A DNA stretch of 27,688 nt from positions 1 to 27,688 of the forward strand of contig JAYTNF010000068.1 in NCBI GenBank assembly GCA_043748455.1, read 5' to 3'. The notes below the pieces were generated by a model, which had not been told where the DNA came from, did not search any database, and saw only the letters and a list, made by a program, of their open reading frames with translations. Positions 15,841 through 23,897 of this stretch are shown piece by piece (the first letter of the stretch is position 1; each line of letters opens with the position of its first letter). This DNA is from JAAFKA01 sp043748455 (GTDB lineage Bacteria; Bacteroidota; Bacteroidia; Cytophagales; Thermoflexibacteraceae). The position numbers and the translations under genes are program-made.

Positions 15841-16028
15841 AAGTTGCATAAATTTTCAAAATTTGGAATCATTTCTATTAGGCACTCAAAAGAATATCTT
15901 TCAATTATTTCATTTTCAAGAAAAATCAAAAGTTCCTCTCCATCCCAATCCCAGTCGTCAAACGATTCTGTTATATAATGCAAATACCTATCTATTGCAT
16001 CAAGTTGTGCTTGGCGTATGTTACACAT
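15837..16028 (-). CDS. Highly acidic 63-residue ORF heading the R-M operon
   Basis: A 63-residue frame from ATG 16026-16028 to a TGA that overlaps the endonuclease ATG. It contains 15 acidic and only 3 basic residues (Arg), with the segment ESFDDWDWDGEELLIFLENE. It looks helical and lacks a helix-turn-helix, so it is unlikely to be a classical R-M control protein. It begins 29 bases after the stop of the CxxCH protein gene. It could be a regulator or inhibitor of the nuclease, an acidic DNA mimic, or an unrelated small protein. I do not recognise a family. Confidence 0.55.
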   Translation of the reverse strand: MCNIRQAQLDAIDRYLHYITESFDDWDWDGEELLIFLENEIIERYSFECLIEMIPNFENLCNL

Positions 16029-16057
16029 AAATTTGAAATTTTTTAATACCTCTTCCT

Positions 16058-16603
16058 TTATTTCTTAAACCTCTGCCCATCAAAATCTTTTTGTGGTGCT
16101 TCTACAACAATATAAGGTTTATTTGCAGAAATATGACAATTATTGCAATTACGAATCAGAGTTTGGTAAGTTTTAGGAAATTCAACTGCATTGCCCTCTT
16201 TTACATGAGTTTCTAACTGTTCTATTAATGGCTCTAAATTCTTAGCCAAATTACTCACCTCAACACCATCATAAACCACATGACTATCTGCCAAAACTTC
16301 CACACTTTCTTCCAACTCATGAACATAGAAACCTGCCAAATCCCAATTTTGATATTTCCCAGCCATGCCAACTTTTTGTGTATAATATAGCATTTTGCTC
16401 ATATACTCAACTAAGGGAAATTCCTCTTCTTTATCTTCTTTATGTGTAATATTGTGTTTTAAATCCACAACTTTTTGCTCATTAATGGTTTGTTGCAATT
16501 TGATTAATTGAATTTGCATTTCGTTATTGCGATAAACTACAAAAACACTTAATCCCAAAAGAGCCAATGCCAATATTGCCAAGTATAAATTTAATTTTTG
16601 CAT
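16058..16603 (-). CDS. Membrane-anchored monohaem CxxCH protein
   Basis: A 181-residue protein with one N-terminal membrane helix (about 6-24) followed by a charged linker (KEDKEEEFP, 55-63). The rest reads as several amphipathic helices (VEYMSKMLYYTQKVGMAGKY, HELEESVEVLA, LEPLIEQLETHV). A single CNNCH (153-157) near the end of the last helix is a covalent haem c attachment site. Helices plus a late CxxCH resemble cytochrome c'-type four-helix bundles. It probably faces the periplasm; the electron partner is unknown. The upstream gap holds a family B repeat. Confidence 0.8.
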   Translation of the reverse strand: MQKLNLYLAILALALLGLSVFVVYRNNEMQIQLIKLQQTINEQKVVDLKHNITHKEDKEEEFPLVEYMSKMLYYTQKVGMAGKYQNWDLAGFYVHELEESVEVLADSHVVYDGVEVSNLAKNLEPLIEQLETHVKEGNAVEFPKTYQTLIRNCNNCHISANKPYIVVEAPQKDFDGQRFKK

Positions 16604-16607
16604 ATTA

Positions 16608-16730
16608 GAAATTATTAAAATTTTGTATCACGGACTTTAGTCAGGGACGTTTAGTCTGTGAAATAAATACTTGATTATCAAGATATTAAAAGCACAGACT
16701 AAAGTCTATGCTACATACCTTAATAATCTC
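16608..16730. repeat. Family B inverted-repeat element, copy 2
   Basis: Left end GAAATTATTAAAATTTTGTATCA, right end CCTTAATAATCTC, with an inner TTGATTATCAAGATATTAAA and CACAGACTAAAGTCTATGCT identical or nearly so to copy 1 (12628-12751). It lies between the DUF4270 gene and the CxxCH gene, both on the minus strand. Confidence 0.85.
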
Positions 16731-16740
16731 TATTTTTACA

Positions 16741-18264
16741 TTATCTTTTTTTGAATTTAGTATAATACAAACGAAGTTTTAACTTTTTGTCGCCATTTGC
16801 AACATTATTGTCTGCAAGAATTACCTTATTTAAACGTATATTATGTTTTACATAAGAACCATTACCATTAGTTTCTAAGGAACCAGTAATCATAAAAATA
16901 CCTTTTCCTTGTCCATTTAACATATCTTTTCCATCTATTACAGATTGCAAATACCTTGTAAAGAAGACATTGTTATAATTTTTTGCACTTTTTACATAAT
17001 TTGCATAAAGTGGATAAATCGGTGAGGCAACGGCTACATCACGTGCAATAGGAATTGGAGTGGCATCAATACGGCGAGAAATATCAAAATCAAATATTTG
17101 TAGCTCATTATAATTCATGGTTACACCATTTTGACCTACTTGATAGAAAAATAAATCAGGAGTAGAAGTATTATTGTCATTATCAACAGCCGAAATGTAT
17201 AATTCTGCCCGATTTAATACAATAGCCTCATCTTGTGATACTTTTTTGTTGTAACCTCTTAAACTTGGAAAATCTAACAAAGCTACCAAACCTGTTCCAT
17301 CTTGCAAATAAATTTTATTATTCGTATTTTTTGTTGATACAGGTATATATGGCGTTAATTTATTTAGAAATTGTGTGTTTTCATAATTACTTTCAACAGA
17401 CGTAAACCATTGATTACGATTAGCTTCAATGGGCAGAAAAGTGGTGAAATAATAAGGGTAAAAAAGACTTGAACCTGCTGTATATTTAGGAATAAACTCA
17501 ATATTTGTGTTGCCTAACATATTTACAGAAAGCATATAAGCAGGCGATGCACCTTCTATGGAAAATTTAAAACCTTTCATAAAATTATCAAAACTATTAC
17601 TGTTACTAAACTCTGTTTTATTTGATTTAGCAAAAACTTCACTCATAAATTCTTCACTCAAAGCAATATAAATGGGTTGTGCCACACCTTTAATTGTTTT
17701 TGGTATTATGGTTGCACGCCCAATTTCACGCATAACAGGCAAATTTTGTTTGCTATCATATTTTTTTGTGGTATCTAATTTTGTAGCAAGTTGTTCAACT
17801 TTTATTGTAAGAGGTGTTAGCGTATCACCAATTACGCCAAGCCACGATAATTTAATACGTGCAGAATCATATCTTATAGGTACAAATCTTGTTACAACAT
17901 TATTGACAGTATTTGTACTATCAAAACTTACCCATCGTGTTGTCCAAGGAATTTTGGTATAAAAACTTGCCTTTGTTGCACCAAACTGAGCATCATAAAT
18001 ATAACCAAGTGAGGCTGTTCCATAACGATTTTCGGCAAGATTTCCAAAACCGTCAATACCTGTAGCAAAAGCATCTGTATTATAAATATTTGCTTGCAAA
18101 ACTAAACTACTTGAAACACTAAAAGTATCACTAAAAGTAGTATTTAATAAGGTTGCATTGGGTAGTTCTAAGCCAACTTTGTATGGGTCATCACACGAAG
18201 AAAGATTTATAAATAAAAAACTAACAAAAGCATAAAAAAATATAGGAAAACGACTAAATTTCAT
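16741..18264 (-). CDS. DUF4270-family lipoprotein
   Basis: A 507-residue predicted lipoprotein: signal FPIFFYAFVSFLFINLSSCDD with Cys24 as the likely lipid site, then DPYKVGLELPNATLLNTTFS. The remainder is beta-rich with SLGYIYDAQFGATKASFY and a C-terminal VNRAEL-like region (IVLNRAELYISAVDND), matching the Bacteroidota DUF4270 family in order and length. Members are secreted outer-membrane-associated lipoproteins of unknown function. A family B repeat follows its stop. The 343-bp gap upstream, before ppa, holds only a repeat fragment and a weak promoter. Confidence 0.85.
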   Translation of the reverse strand: MKFSRFPIFFYAFVSFLFINLSSCDDPYKVGLELPNATLLNTTFSDTFSVSSSLVLQANIYNTDAFATGIDGFGNLAENRYGTASLGYIYDAQFGATKASFYTKIPWTTRWVSFDSTNTVNNVVTRFVPIRYDSARIKLSWLGVIGDTLTPLTIKVEQLATKLDTTKKYDSKQNLPVMREIGRATIIPKTIKGVAQPIYIALSEEFMSEVFAKSNKTEFSNSNSFDNFMKGFKFSIEGASPAYMLSVNMLGNTNIEFIPKYTAGSSLFYPYYFTTFLPIEANRNQWFTSVESNYENTQFLNKLTPYIPVSTKNTNNKIYLQDGTGLVALLDFPSLRGYNKKVSQDEAIVLNRAELYISAVDNDNNTSTPDLFFYQVGQNGVTMNYNELQIFDFDISRRIDATPIPIARDVAVASPIYPLYANYVKSAKNYNNVFFTRYLQSVIDGKDMLNGQGKGIFMITGSLETNGNGSYVKHNIRLNKVILADNNVANGDKKLKLRLYYTKFKKR

Positions 18265-18434
18265 GGATATAAATATATAAAGTGATAATTTAAGTACTGA
18301 TTAAACTTACTAAGTATTTAAGACTTGGTAATTATTATTTTATATTAAGGCAATAATTGCTATCATTAAAATAGTCCGCAAAAATAGCTATAAAATATTT
18401 TAGAATATAGGTTTTAACATTTTTTATTAGCTAT

Positions 18435-18442
18435 TATTTTTG
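18435..18442 (+). promoter_or_regulatory. Candidate -7 box for ppa
   Basis: TATTTTTG is a perfect TAnnTTTG, 166 bases upstream of the ppa ATG, with only a weak TTTT at the -33 distance. If real, the family B fragment lies within the ppa leader. Confidence 0.3.
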
Positions 18443-18501
18443 TAGTATTGCAATAGTGATATAAATATGAAATGTAAAATGTAAAATACAGAAATAATTA
18501 A

Positions 18502-18561
18502 TTGATTATCAAGATGTTAAAATCACAGACTAAAGTCTATGCTACATAACTTAATAATCTC
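18502..18561. repeat. Family B element, copy 3 (right half only)
   Basis: TTGATTATCAAGATGTTAAA, CACAGACTAAAGTCTATGCT and the end ACTTAATAATCTC match the right half of the copies at 12628 and 16608. The left inverted arm is not recognisable. It ends 46 bases before the ppa ATG. Confidence 0.8.
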
Positions 18562-18607
18562 TATTACCAGCTATTTATAATAACATAAAACCCAAAACCA
18601 AAGCAAT

Positions 18608-19150
18608 ATGAATCCTTGGCATGACCTTTCAGCAGGAAAAGATGCACCCGAAATTGTTTCAGGAATTATTGAAATTCCTAAAGCATCAAGAGCAAAATAT
18701 GAGTTAGATAAAGAATCTGGCATGTTAAAATTAGATAGAGTTTTGTACTCCTCTATGTATTATCCTGCAAATTATGGGTTTATTCCCCAAACTTATTGCG
18801 ATGACGGCGACCCATTAGACATTTTGGTATTGTCAAACATTACCATTCAACCTCTTTGTATTGTACGTGCCAAAGTAATTGGAGTCATGCAAATGTTAGA
18901 TGGTGGAGAAGCTGATGATAAAATTATTGCTATGGCTGCTGATGATATTAGTGTAAGTCATATCAACGATATTTCTCAACTACCTGTGCATTATCTCAAC
19001 GAAATCAAAAGTTTTTTTGAAGATTATAAAAAATTAGAGAACAAAACAGTAAAAGTAGAGGAATTTTTAGGTAAAAATGTTGCTATGGACATCATTAATC
19101 AAGCAATGGTAGATTATCAAACCAAAATTTTACCAACTCTAAAAAAATAA
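18608..19150 (+). CDS. ppa: Inorganic pyrophosphatase, family I
   Basis: A 180-residue soluble enzyme that hydrolyses pyrophosphate to two phosphates in the cytoplasm, driving biosynthetic reactions forward. The metal-binding set is complete: Asp66, Asp68 and Asp71 (DDGDPLDILVL) and Asp98 and Asp103 (LDGGEADDKIIA), at the E. coli spacing (65/67/70/97/102). ASRAKYELDKESG and YYPANYGFIPQT are also family signatures. The N terminus MNPWHDLSAGKDAPE is usual for Bacteroidota PPases. It is convergent with trhO across a double hairpin. Confidence 0.97.
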   Translation: MNPWHDLSAGKDAPEIVSGIIEIPKASRAKYELDKESGMLKLDRVLYSSMYYPANYGFIPQTYCDDGDPLDILVLSNITIQPLCIVRAKVIGVMQMLDGGEADDKIIAMAADDISVSHINDISQLPVHYLNEIKSFFEDYKKLENKTVKVEEFLGKNVAMDIINQAMVDYQTKILPTLKK

Positions 19151-19252
19151 TTTTGAAACTCTCAAGTATTTGGCAAGTCTTTAATATATGTTAATATCTT
19201 GATTATCACATGATTATATTTGTGAATACTATTGTATCTTTATTTTGATATT

Positions 19253-19319
19253 GACATAAATAAATACTATTGAGATTTATTTATGTCATAGAATAGGGAT
19301 TGCAACCCCTATTCTATGA
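19253..19319. terminator. Double hairpin between convergent ppa and trhO
   Basis: Two adjacent perfect 13-bp stems: 19253-19265 with 19275-19287, and 19286-19298 with 19307-19319. The second has a loop around TTGCAA. They sit between convergent genes, with an A-run after the second stem (a T-run for minus-strand transcripts). Probably a bidirectional terminator, possibly a mobile palindrome. Confidence 0.7.
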
Positions 19320-19353
19320 AAAAAAATATAAATTTTAAATGTCGTTATCTAAC

Positions 19354-20319
19354 TTACACTTTTTTCCTACGTTTTACAGCTTTATAGGGATTATAAGAAT
19401 TTGTATTTTTTTGATAATAACCTGTGCCATCATAAATTCTTTTGTTTGGAACTTGTTTGCAAGTCAAAGAGCAGGAACCTTCCATTGCTATTCCACAACT
19501 TACACACATGGCTGCATGCAAATTACATTTTGCATTGGCACAATTAATCATTCTATCGCAACGAACACCGCAAATATGACAGGTAGAAATCATAACAGGG
19601 TTTACTTTATTGACATCAACCGCAATTCTATTATCAAAAACATAGCATTTTCCTTCAAAATCTTCGCCACCTTCCTCAATAGCATATTTAATAATGCCTC
19701 CATGTAATTGATAGACATCTTCAAAACCATTTTCAAGCAAAAAGGCACTTGCTTTTTCACATTTAATGCCACCTGTGCAGTATGTAATCACTTTTTTGCC
19801 TTTATATTGTTCTAATTCAGACATTTTTTCGGGCAAATCTCTAAAATGTTCTATGTTTAAAGTTACAGCATTTTTAAATTTCCCAACCGCATGCTCATAA
19901 TTAGAACGGACATCAAGAATGACAACATCTTCCTCATCTTTCATTTTTTTGAAATCTGCGGGTGCTAAATGCTTGCCTGTTTTAATGTTGGGATTAATAT
20001 GAAACAAATCAGAGTGAACAATCTCCTCTTTTGTTCTTACATGCAATTTTGTGAATGCATGACCATGATAAGGCTCTATTTTAAAATCTATGCTCACAAA
20101 TCTTGGGTCAGATTTTAGTATGTGCATATATTTTTCGCAATTTGCCCGCAGACCAGAAACTGTACCATTCAATCCTTCGGCAGCTACAATGATTCTACCT
20201 CGCAAATTTAGTTCAAGGCATAAAAAATGGTGGTCTTCCCTAAATTTTTCAGGGTCTTTAATTCTTGCATAACAATAGTAAAGCAAGATGTCATAAGGTT
20301 TTTCTGTGTGATTTTCCAT
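19354..20319 (-). CDS. trhO: tRNA uridine(34) hydroxylase, rhodanese type
   Basis: A 321-residue protein of the TrhO (YceA) family, which hydroxylates uridine 34 of certain tRNAs. Order: N-terminal acylphosphatase-like domain (YDILLYYCYARI ... RGRIIVAAEGLNGTVSG), rhodanese domain (about 118-218, VVILDVRSNYEH) with active-site Cys181 in YCTGGIKCEKAS, and a C-terminal Cys-rich tail (Cys247, 250, 254, 260, 265, 272, 275, 283 and 287) likely to bind zinc. The basic end KAVKRRKKV would suit RNA contact. A consensus promoter lies about 70 bases upstream. Confidence 0.95.
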   Translation of the reverse strand: MENHTEKPYDILLYYCYARIKDPEKFREDHHFLCLELNLRGRIIVAAEGLNGTVSGLRANCEKYMHILKSDPRFVSIDFKIEPYHGHAFTKLHVRTKEEIVHSDLFHINPNIKTGKHLAPADFKKMKDEEDVVILDVRSNYEHAVGKFKNAVTLNIEHFRDLPEKMSELEQYKGKKVITYCTGGIKCEKASAFLLENGFEDVYQLHGGIIKYAIEEGGEDFEGKCYVFDNRIAVDVNKVNPVMISTCHICGVRCDRMINCANAKCNLHAAMCVSCGIAMEGSCSLTCKQVPNKRIYDGTGYYQKNTNSYNPYKAVKRRKKV

Positions 20320-20391
20320 AAAATAACGTGCTAAGCTTCAAACTTAGTGTTGGGTTTCTTCTCTATTGAAAAGAAACAGTTAAAAATTTCA

Positions 20392-20422
20392 CAAAATTAC
20401 AAAAAAATATAATATTTACAAA
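20392..20422 (-). promoter_or_regulatory. trhO promoter
   Basis: On the minus strand: TTTG (20422-20419), 19-base spacer, TAATTTTG (20399-20392). Both boxes match the Bacteroidota consensus at the right spacing, about 70 bases upstream of the trhO ATG. A mobile palindrome's direct repeat begins only 7 bp upstream of the -33 box. Confidence 0.65.
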
Positions 20423-20428
20423 AGAAAT

Positions 20429-20597
20429 TAAAACTTATATAGGGTAGGGTTTCCGCATCAAAATTATTTTAACCACATAGAAACATAGCACACATAGATT
20501 TTCTTTTGTTTTTTTCTATGTGTACTATGTTTCTATGTGGTTATTTTGGTAATCAATAGGTTTTAAAATTTTGATGCGGAAAACCTAAAACTTATAT
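20429..20597. mobile_element. MITE-like element flanked by a 12-bp direct repeat
   Basis: The 12-mer TAAAACTTATAT occurs at 20429-20440 and again at 20586-20597. Between them are outer inverted repeats (20448-20465 with 20567-20585, around CCGCATCAAAATT) and inner ones (20471-20497 with 20516-20542, 26 of 27 matched, around ACCACATAGAAACATAG). No transposase is encoded. The direct repeats fit a target-site duplication, and the right copy contains the last codons of the DUF1571-like gene. Confidence 0.8.
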
Positions 20598-21445
20598 TCT
20601 TGATTAGCCCTAACAAAAACTTGGCTATCAAATTTAGGATTTAGCACAAGTTTTGAATATTTATATTCCTCAAACAAACCAATTTCATCATAAACCTTAA
20701 TTACCAAAGGCATTAATGTCTTTTTATCTAAATAAAAAACAAGTTTTAAGGCATAATCTGTTGGAATTTTGATAATTTGTCCAGCCTTTACATTATCATA
20801 ATCTTTTACAATCGGGTTTTTTTCTAAAATCATATATTCGCTAATACTGCGAGCTTTGCCAATACTATTTAAGTCTTCACCTTTTTTGACAACATAATCC
20901 ATATATCGGAAATGTGGGTTATTCATCACTATTTTATGACATTCCCGATTATCCCAAACCACAGTACCATCTGTTTTGATATGCTGTTCCATATTTTTAT
21001 GTTTTGCCAACAAATCTTCTACCATATCTACCACATAATCAAATCCTGATTCATAAATTGTGTGGTGCTGATTTTGCCTAACTTTGGAATTATATGCATC
21101 TAAATTTAAGGTAACCCAAGGAAAACCATTTGGATTTATCAATAATTTATTTTGATTTGTACCTTCCACAAATAAAACTTCCATACCTTTATTTGGTGCA
21201 TCTTGTTTCATGTAAACTTTTAAGGGTTTGCGGTTATATTTTACGAGATTGAATTGTTCCATCATCACGCCATTAATTCTTTCACGTTTTTCAAGATAAA
21301 AACTTAGGCTTTGCACTTTCTTAGCCTCTGCACATAATAATTTTGTCAAAGCAAGACCATTTTCAACTTTTGGCAGCTGAAAACTACTCAAAACACACAA
21401 TATGTTGAGCAAAAGTAGGTTTGTAATAAAAAATGATGTTTTCAT
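20585..21445 (-). CDS. DUF1571-like exported protein with embedded LysM
   Basis: A 286-residue protein with an N-terminal signal (FFITNLLLLNILCVLSSF). The body (about 30-180 and 232-286) has the LolA-like/DUF1571 look: VQSLSFYLEKRERINGVMME, KVYMKQDAPNKGMEVLFVEG, and a late LMPLVIKVYDEIGLFEEYKY. Between them (about 183-229) is a LysM-type module: DYVVKKGEDLNSIGKARSIS ... VKAGQIIKIP, which usually binds peptidoglycan or chitin. It is therefore probably periplasmic and wall associated. The stop codon is TAG, where TA comes from the direct repeat and G from the mobile element. Confidence 0.82.
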   Translation of the reverse strand: MKTSFFITNLLLLNILCVLSSFQLPKVENGLALTKLLCAEAKKVQSLSFYLEKRERINGVMMEQFNLVKYNRKPLKVYMKQDAPNKGMEVLFVEGTNQNKLLINPNGFPWVTLNLDAYNSKVRQNQHHTIYESGFDYVVDMVEDLLAKHKNMEQHIKTDGTVVWDNRECHKIVMNNPHFRYMDYVVKKGEDLNSIGKARSISEYMILEKNPIVKDYDNVKAGQIIKIPTDYALKLVFYLDKKTLMPLVIKVYDEIGLFEEYKYSKLVLNPKFDSQVFVRANQEYKF

Positions 21446-21586
21446 TGGTCTATAATCTTAAAATTAGCAATTATACCAAATTAACATCTTTTTTTACACA
21501 AAGACAAAAAAATAAGGTTAAATTAACACAAAATTAAGACTTTTATTTTTATCAAACCCACAATGAAATTGAAACAGTAGTAGCTT

Positions 21587-21737
21587 GATACTAACATTAA
21601 TAATTTATTTTGTCGTTCTGAACAGGGCTGCCACCAACTTACGAAGAATCTGACTTTATTAGGTCAAAAATCAATAGTTCAGGTTCTTCCCAAGCTGGTA
21701 GCCCCGCCCAGAACAACAAATTTAAAATGTCAGTATC
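21587..21737. repeat. Palindromic intergenic element, family A copy 3 (extended)
   Basis: Outer ends GATACTAACATT (21587-21598) and AATGTCAGTATC (21726-21737) pair with one mismatch. Inside, TTTGTCGTTCTGAACAGGGC pairs imperfectly with GCCCCGCCCAGAACAACAAA, and AATCAATAGTTCAGGTTCTT at the centre matches copy 1 (1764-1862). Confidence 0.85.
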
Positions 21738-21750
21738 AAAATATTGAATT

Positions 21751-21786
21751 TTCTACCAATATACGTAACACTGTTGCTAAAAAATA
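21751..21786. repeat. Remnant related to the 23898-24003 element
   Basis: TTCTACCAATATACGTAACA followed by CTGTTGCTAAAAAATA aligns with 23987 onward (TTCTACCAATGGTACGCAAC then GTTGTTGCTAAAAATA) with few differences. Only this right-hand part is present. Confidence 0.7.
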
Positions 21787-21787
21787 G

Positions 21788-21795
21788 TACATTTG
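21788..21795 (+). promoter_or_regulatory. Candidate -7 box for argB
   Basis: TACATTTG is a perfect TAnnTTTG, but the nearest TTG (21774-21776) is only 11 bases upstream, so the -33 element is missing or unusual. It would give a leader of about 200 bases. Confidence 0.35.
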
Positions 21796-22004
21796 TAACA
21801 ATACCAAAACTGTTTATCAGTGGCAAAATATAGATATAAAGCATAAAAAAGTTAGTTTTACAGTTCAGTTTTACAGTATTATAGCAACGAAAAACCCTAA
21901 AAAAAGCCCAAAATTATGAAATTATGATAAAAATAACACATATAAGTATGGTATTAAATCACTCTTGAAAAAATAATTTCTAAACATACTCTTATTATAT
22001 CAAA

Positions 22005-22805
22005 ATGAAAAAATTATCTATCGTTAAAATTGGGGGAAATGTACTTGATGATGCTGTTACATTAGAAACATTTTTAGCTGATTTTTCAGCTCTTGACGGA
22101 GCAAAAATATTGGTTCATGGAGGTGGAAAATTAGCAACGGAATTAGCAAAACAAATCGGAATTGAACAAATTATGGTTGATGGCAGGCGAATTACAGATG
22201 CTGAAACCTTGAAAATTACGGTAATGGTTTATGCAGGTTTGATAAATAAACAAGTTGTTGCTGCGTTGCAAGCCAAAAATATTCAGGCAATTGGGCTTTC
22301 TGGTGCTGATGCAAACCTAATTCGAACTACAAAACGTGCAATTAAACAAATAGATTATGGATTTGTTGGCGATATTGACAATAAAAGTGTCAATACAAAC
22401 TTGCTTGCAAAATTTCTTGTCTTAGGATTAGTACCCATTTTTTCGGCAATTACGCACAACGGAGAAGGACAATTATTGAACACAAATGCTGATACAATAG
22501 CCTCTGCTTTGGCTGTTGGAATGTCAGCAATTTATGAGGTGCAACTTGTTTATTGCTTTGAAAAAAACGGCGTGTTAAGAACTATTGAAGACGAAAATTC
22601 GGTTATTCAAACAATTTCAAAAGCTACTTATACGGAATTAGTAAAGGAAGGTGTAATTTCAAAAGGAATGATACCAAAATTAGATAATGCTTTTGCTGCC
22701 ATAGAAAATGGTGTAAAATCCGTAGTAATTACTCACGCAAATAACTTATTATCAACGACTTATGACTGCAAATACAATAACAAGGGAACAACACTTATTG
22801 CCTAA
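22005..22805 (+). CDS. argB: Acetylglutamate kinase
   Basis: A 266-residue amino-acid kinase (E. coli ArgB has 258). It phosphorylates the side-chain carboxylate of N-acylglutamate, the second step of arginine synthesis. Seen: IVKIGGNVL (Lys8, Gly10, Gly11), the glycine-rich VHGGGKL (38-43), Arg61 in VDGRRITDAETL, GLSGADANL, and a closing TTLI typical of the family. Some Bacteroidota use N-succinyl instead of N-acetyl intermediates; the sequence alone does not decide this. The gene overlaps the next one by 44 bases. argC, argD and argF are not in the window. Confidence 0.95.
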   Translation: MKKLSIVKIGGNVLDDAVTLETFLADFSALDGAKILVHGGGKLATELAKQIGIEQIMVDGRRITDAETLKITVMVYAGLINKQVVAALQAKNIQAIGLSGADANLIRTTKRAIKQIDYGFVGDIDNKSVNTNLLAKFLVLGLVPIFSAITHNGEGQLLNTNADTIASALAVGMSAIYEVQLVYCFEKNGVLRTIEDENSVIQTISKATYTELVKEGVISKGMIPKLDNAFAAIENGVKSVVITHANNLLSTTYDCKYNNKGTTLIA

Positions 22806-23886
22806 TTTTTTAGAAAATAAAGCACAAATTGCAACGCTAACAGAAGAAGTTATTGCTTTGCTAAAACAACTAATTAGTATTCCATCTTTGAGTAAAGAGG
22901 AGGACAAAACTGCTGATGCTATTCAACATTTTATTGAAACAAAAGGCATTGCAACCCATAGAAAATTGAATAATATTTGGTGTTTTAACAAATATTTTGA
23001 TAAAAATAAGCCGACAATTTTACTAAATTCGCACCATGATACCGTAAAACCAAACAGTGGTTATACGCTAAATCCTTTTGAGCCTGTTATAAAAGACGGC
23101 AAATTATACGGTTTGGGAAGTAATGATGCAGGTGCTTCTTTGGTAAGTTTATTGGCTACTTTTGTGCATTTTTACAATCAAAAAGACTTAAATTATAATT
23201 TAATTTACGCTGCGACTGCCGAAGAAGAAATATCAGGTGTGAATGGTGTCGAATTAATTTTGCCATTACTGGGTGCTATTGATTTTGGAATTGTTGGAGA
23301 GCCGACACAAATGCAGTTGGCAATAGCTGAAAAAGGTTTGTTGGTTATAGACTGCATTGCAAAAGGAAAAGCTGGACACGCAGCAAGAGAAGAAGGCGAA
23401 AATGCCATTTACAATGCTTTAAAAGACATTTATTGGTTTCAAAATTTTGAGTTTCCAGAGATTTCTGAAACACTTGGGAAAGTAAAAATGACCGTAACCA
23501 TTATCAATTCTGGTTCGCAACACAATGTAGTGCCTGATACTTGCAAATTTACGGTTGATATTCGTGTTACAGATAAATATCGGAATGCAGAGGTTTTGGA
23601 AATTGTGAAACAACATATTACAAGTGAAGTTACACCTCGTTCTTTGCGATTAAATTCGTCTTCGATACCAAAAAATCACGCTATTGTGCAGGCAGGAATT
23701 GAATTGGGAAGAACTTTTTATGGTTCTCCAACAAGTTCTGACCAAGCTGTTATGAATTTTTCTACACTTAAAATGGGTGTTGGCGATTCTGCAAGGTCGC
23801 ATACTGCCGATGAATTTATTTATTTGGCGGAAATTGAGGAAGGTATTGAGTTGTATATAGAATTGTTGGAAAAAGTAATTTTGTAG
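22762..23886 (+). CDS. argE: ArgE-like M20 deacylase (N-acylornithine deacylase)
   Basis: A 374-residue metallopeptidase-fold enzyme. Ligands and catalytic residues can be placed: His91 and Asp93 (NSHHDTV), bridging Asp122 (GLGSNDAGAS), Glu155/Glu156 (TAEEEISG), Glu180 (VGEPT) and His347 (ARSHTADEF). The M20 dimerisation domain lies about 187-295. Position between argB and argH makes it the step releasing ornithine from its N-acyl form. The start ATG 22762 lies inside argB; a TTG at 22798 would cut the overlap to 8 bases and remove a poorly conserved leader, so the exact start is uncertain. Substrate acyl group (acetyl or succinyl) is open. Confidence 0.9.
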   Translation: MTANTITREQHLLPNFLENKAQIATLTEEVIALLKQLISIPSLSKEEDKTADAIQHFIETKGIATHRKLNNIWCFNKYFDKNKPTILLNSHHDTVKPNSGYTLNPFEPVIKDGKLYGLGSNDAGASLVSLLATFVHFYNQKDLNYNLIYAATAEEEISGVNGVELILPLLGAIDFGIVGEPTQMQLAIAEKGLLVIDCIAKGKAGHAAREEGENAIYNALKDIYWFQNFEFPEISETLGKVKMTVTIINSGSQHNVVPDTCKFTVDIRVTDKYRNAEVLEIVKQHITSEVTPRSLRLNSSSIPKNHAIVQAGIELGRTFYGSPTSSDQAVMNFSTLKMGVGDSARSHTADEFIYLAEIEEGIELYIELLEKVIL

Positions 23887-23897
23887 CCTCATTAGAG

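Larger units (their letters stand above)
21446..22004. other. 559-bp intergenic region upstream of argB
   Basis: No gene seen. It holds a family A palindrome (21587-21737), a fragment homologous to the right arm of the element at 23898 (21751-21786), a -7 box (21788-21795) and two direct copies of AGTTTTACAGT (21854-21864 and 21867-21877). A 14-codon ORF at 21923-21967 has no arginine codons and is not a convincing leader peptide. Confidence 0.6.

Noticed and set aside
19339..19707. Plus-strand frame of 122 codons opposite trhO
   Set aside because: It is a shadow of the trhO Cys-rich region and has no independent support.
21923..21967. Leader peptide upstream of argB (14 codons)
   Set aside because: It has no arginine codons and no terminator-type structure follows, so attenuation by arginine is not supported.
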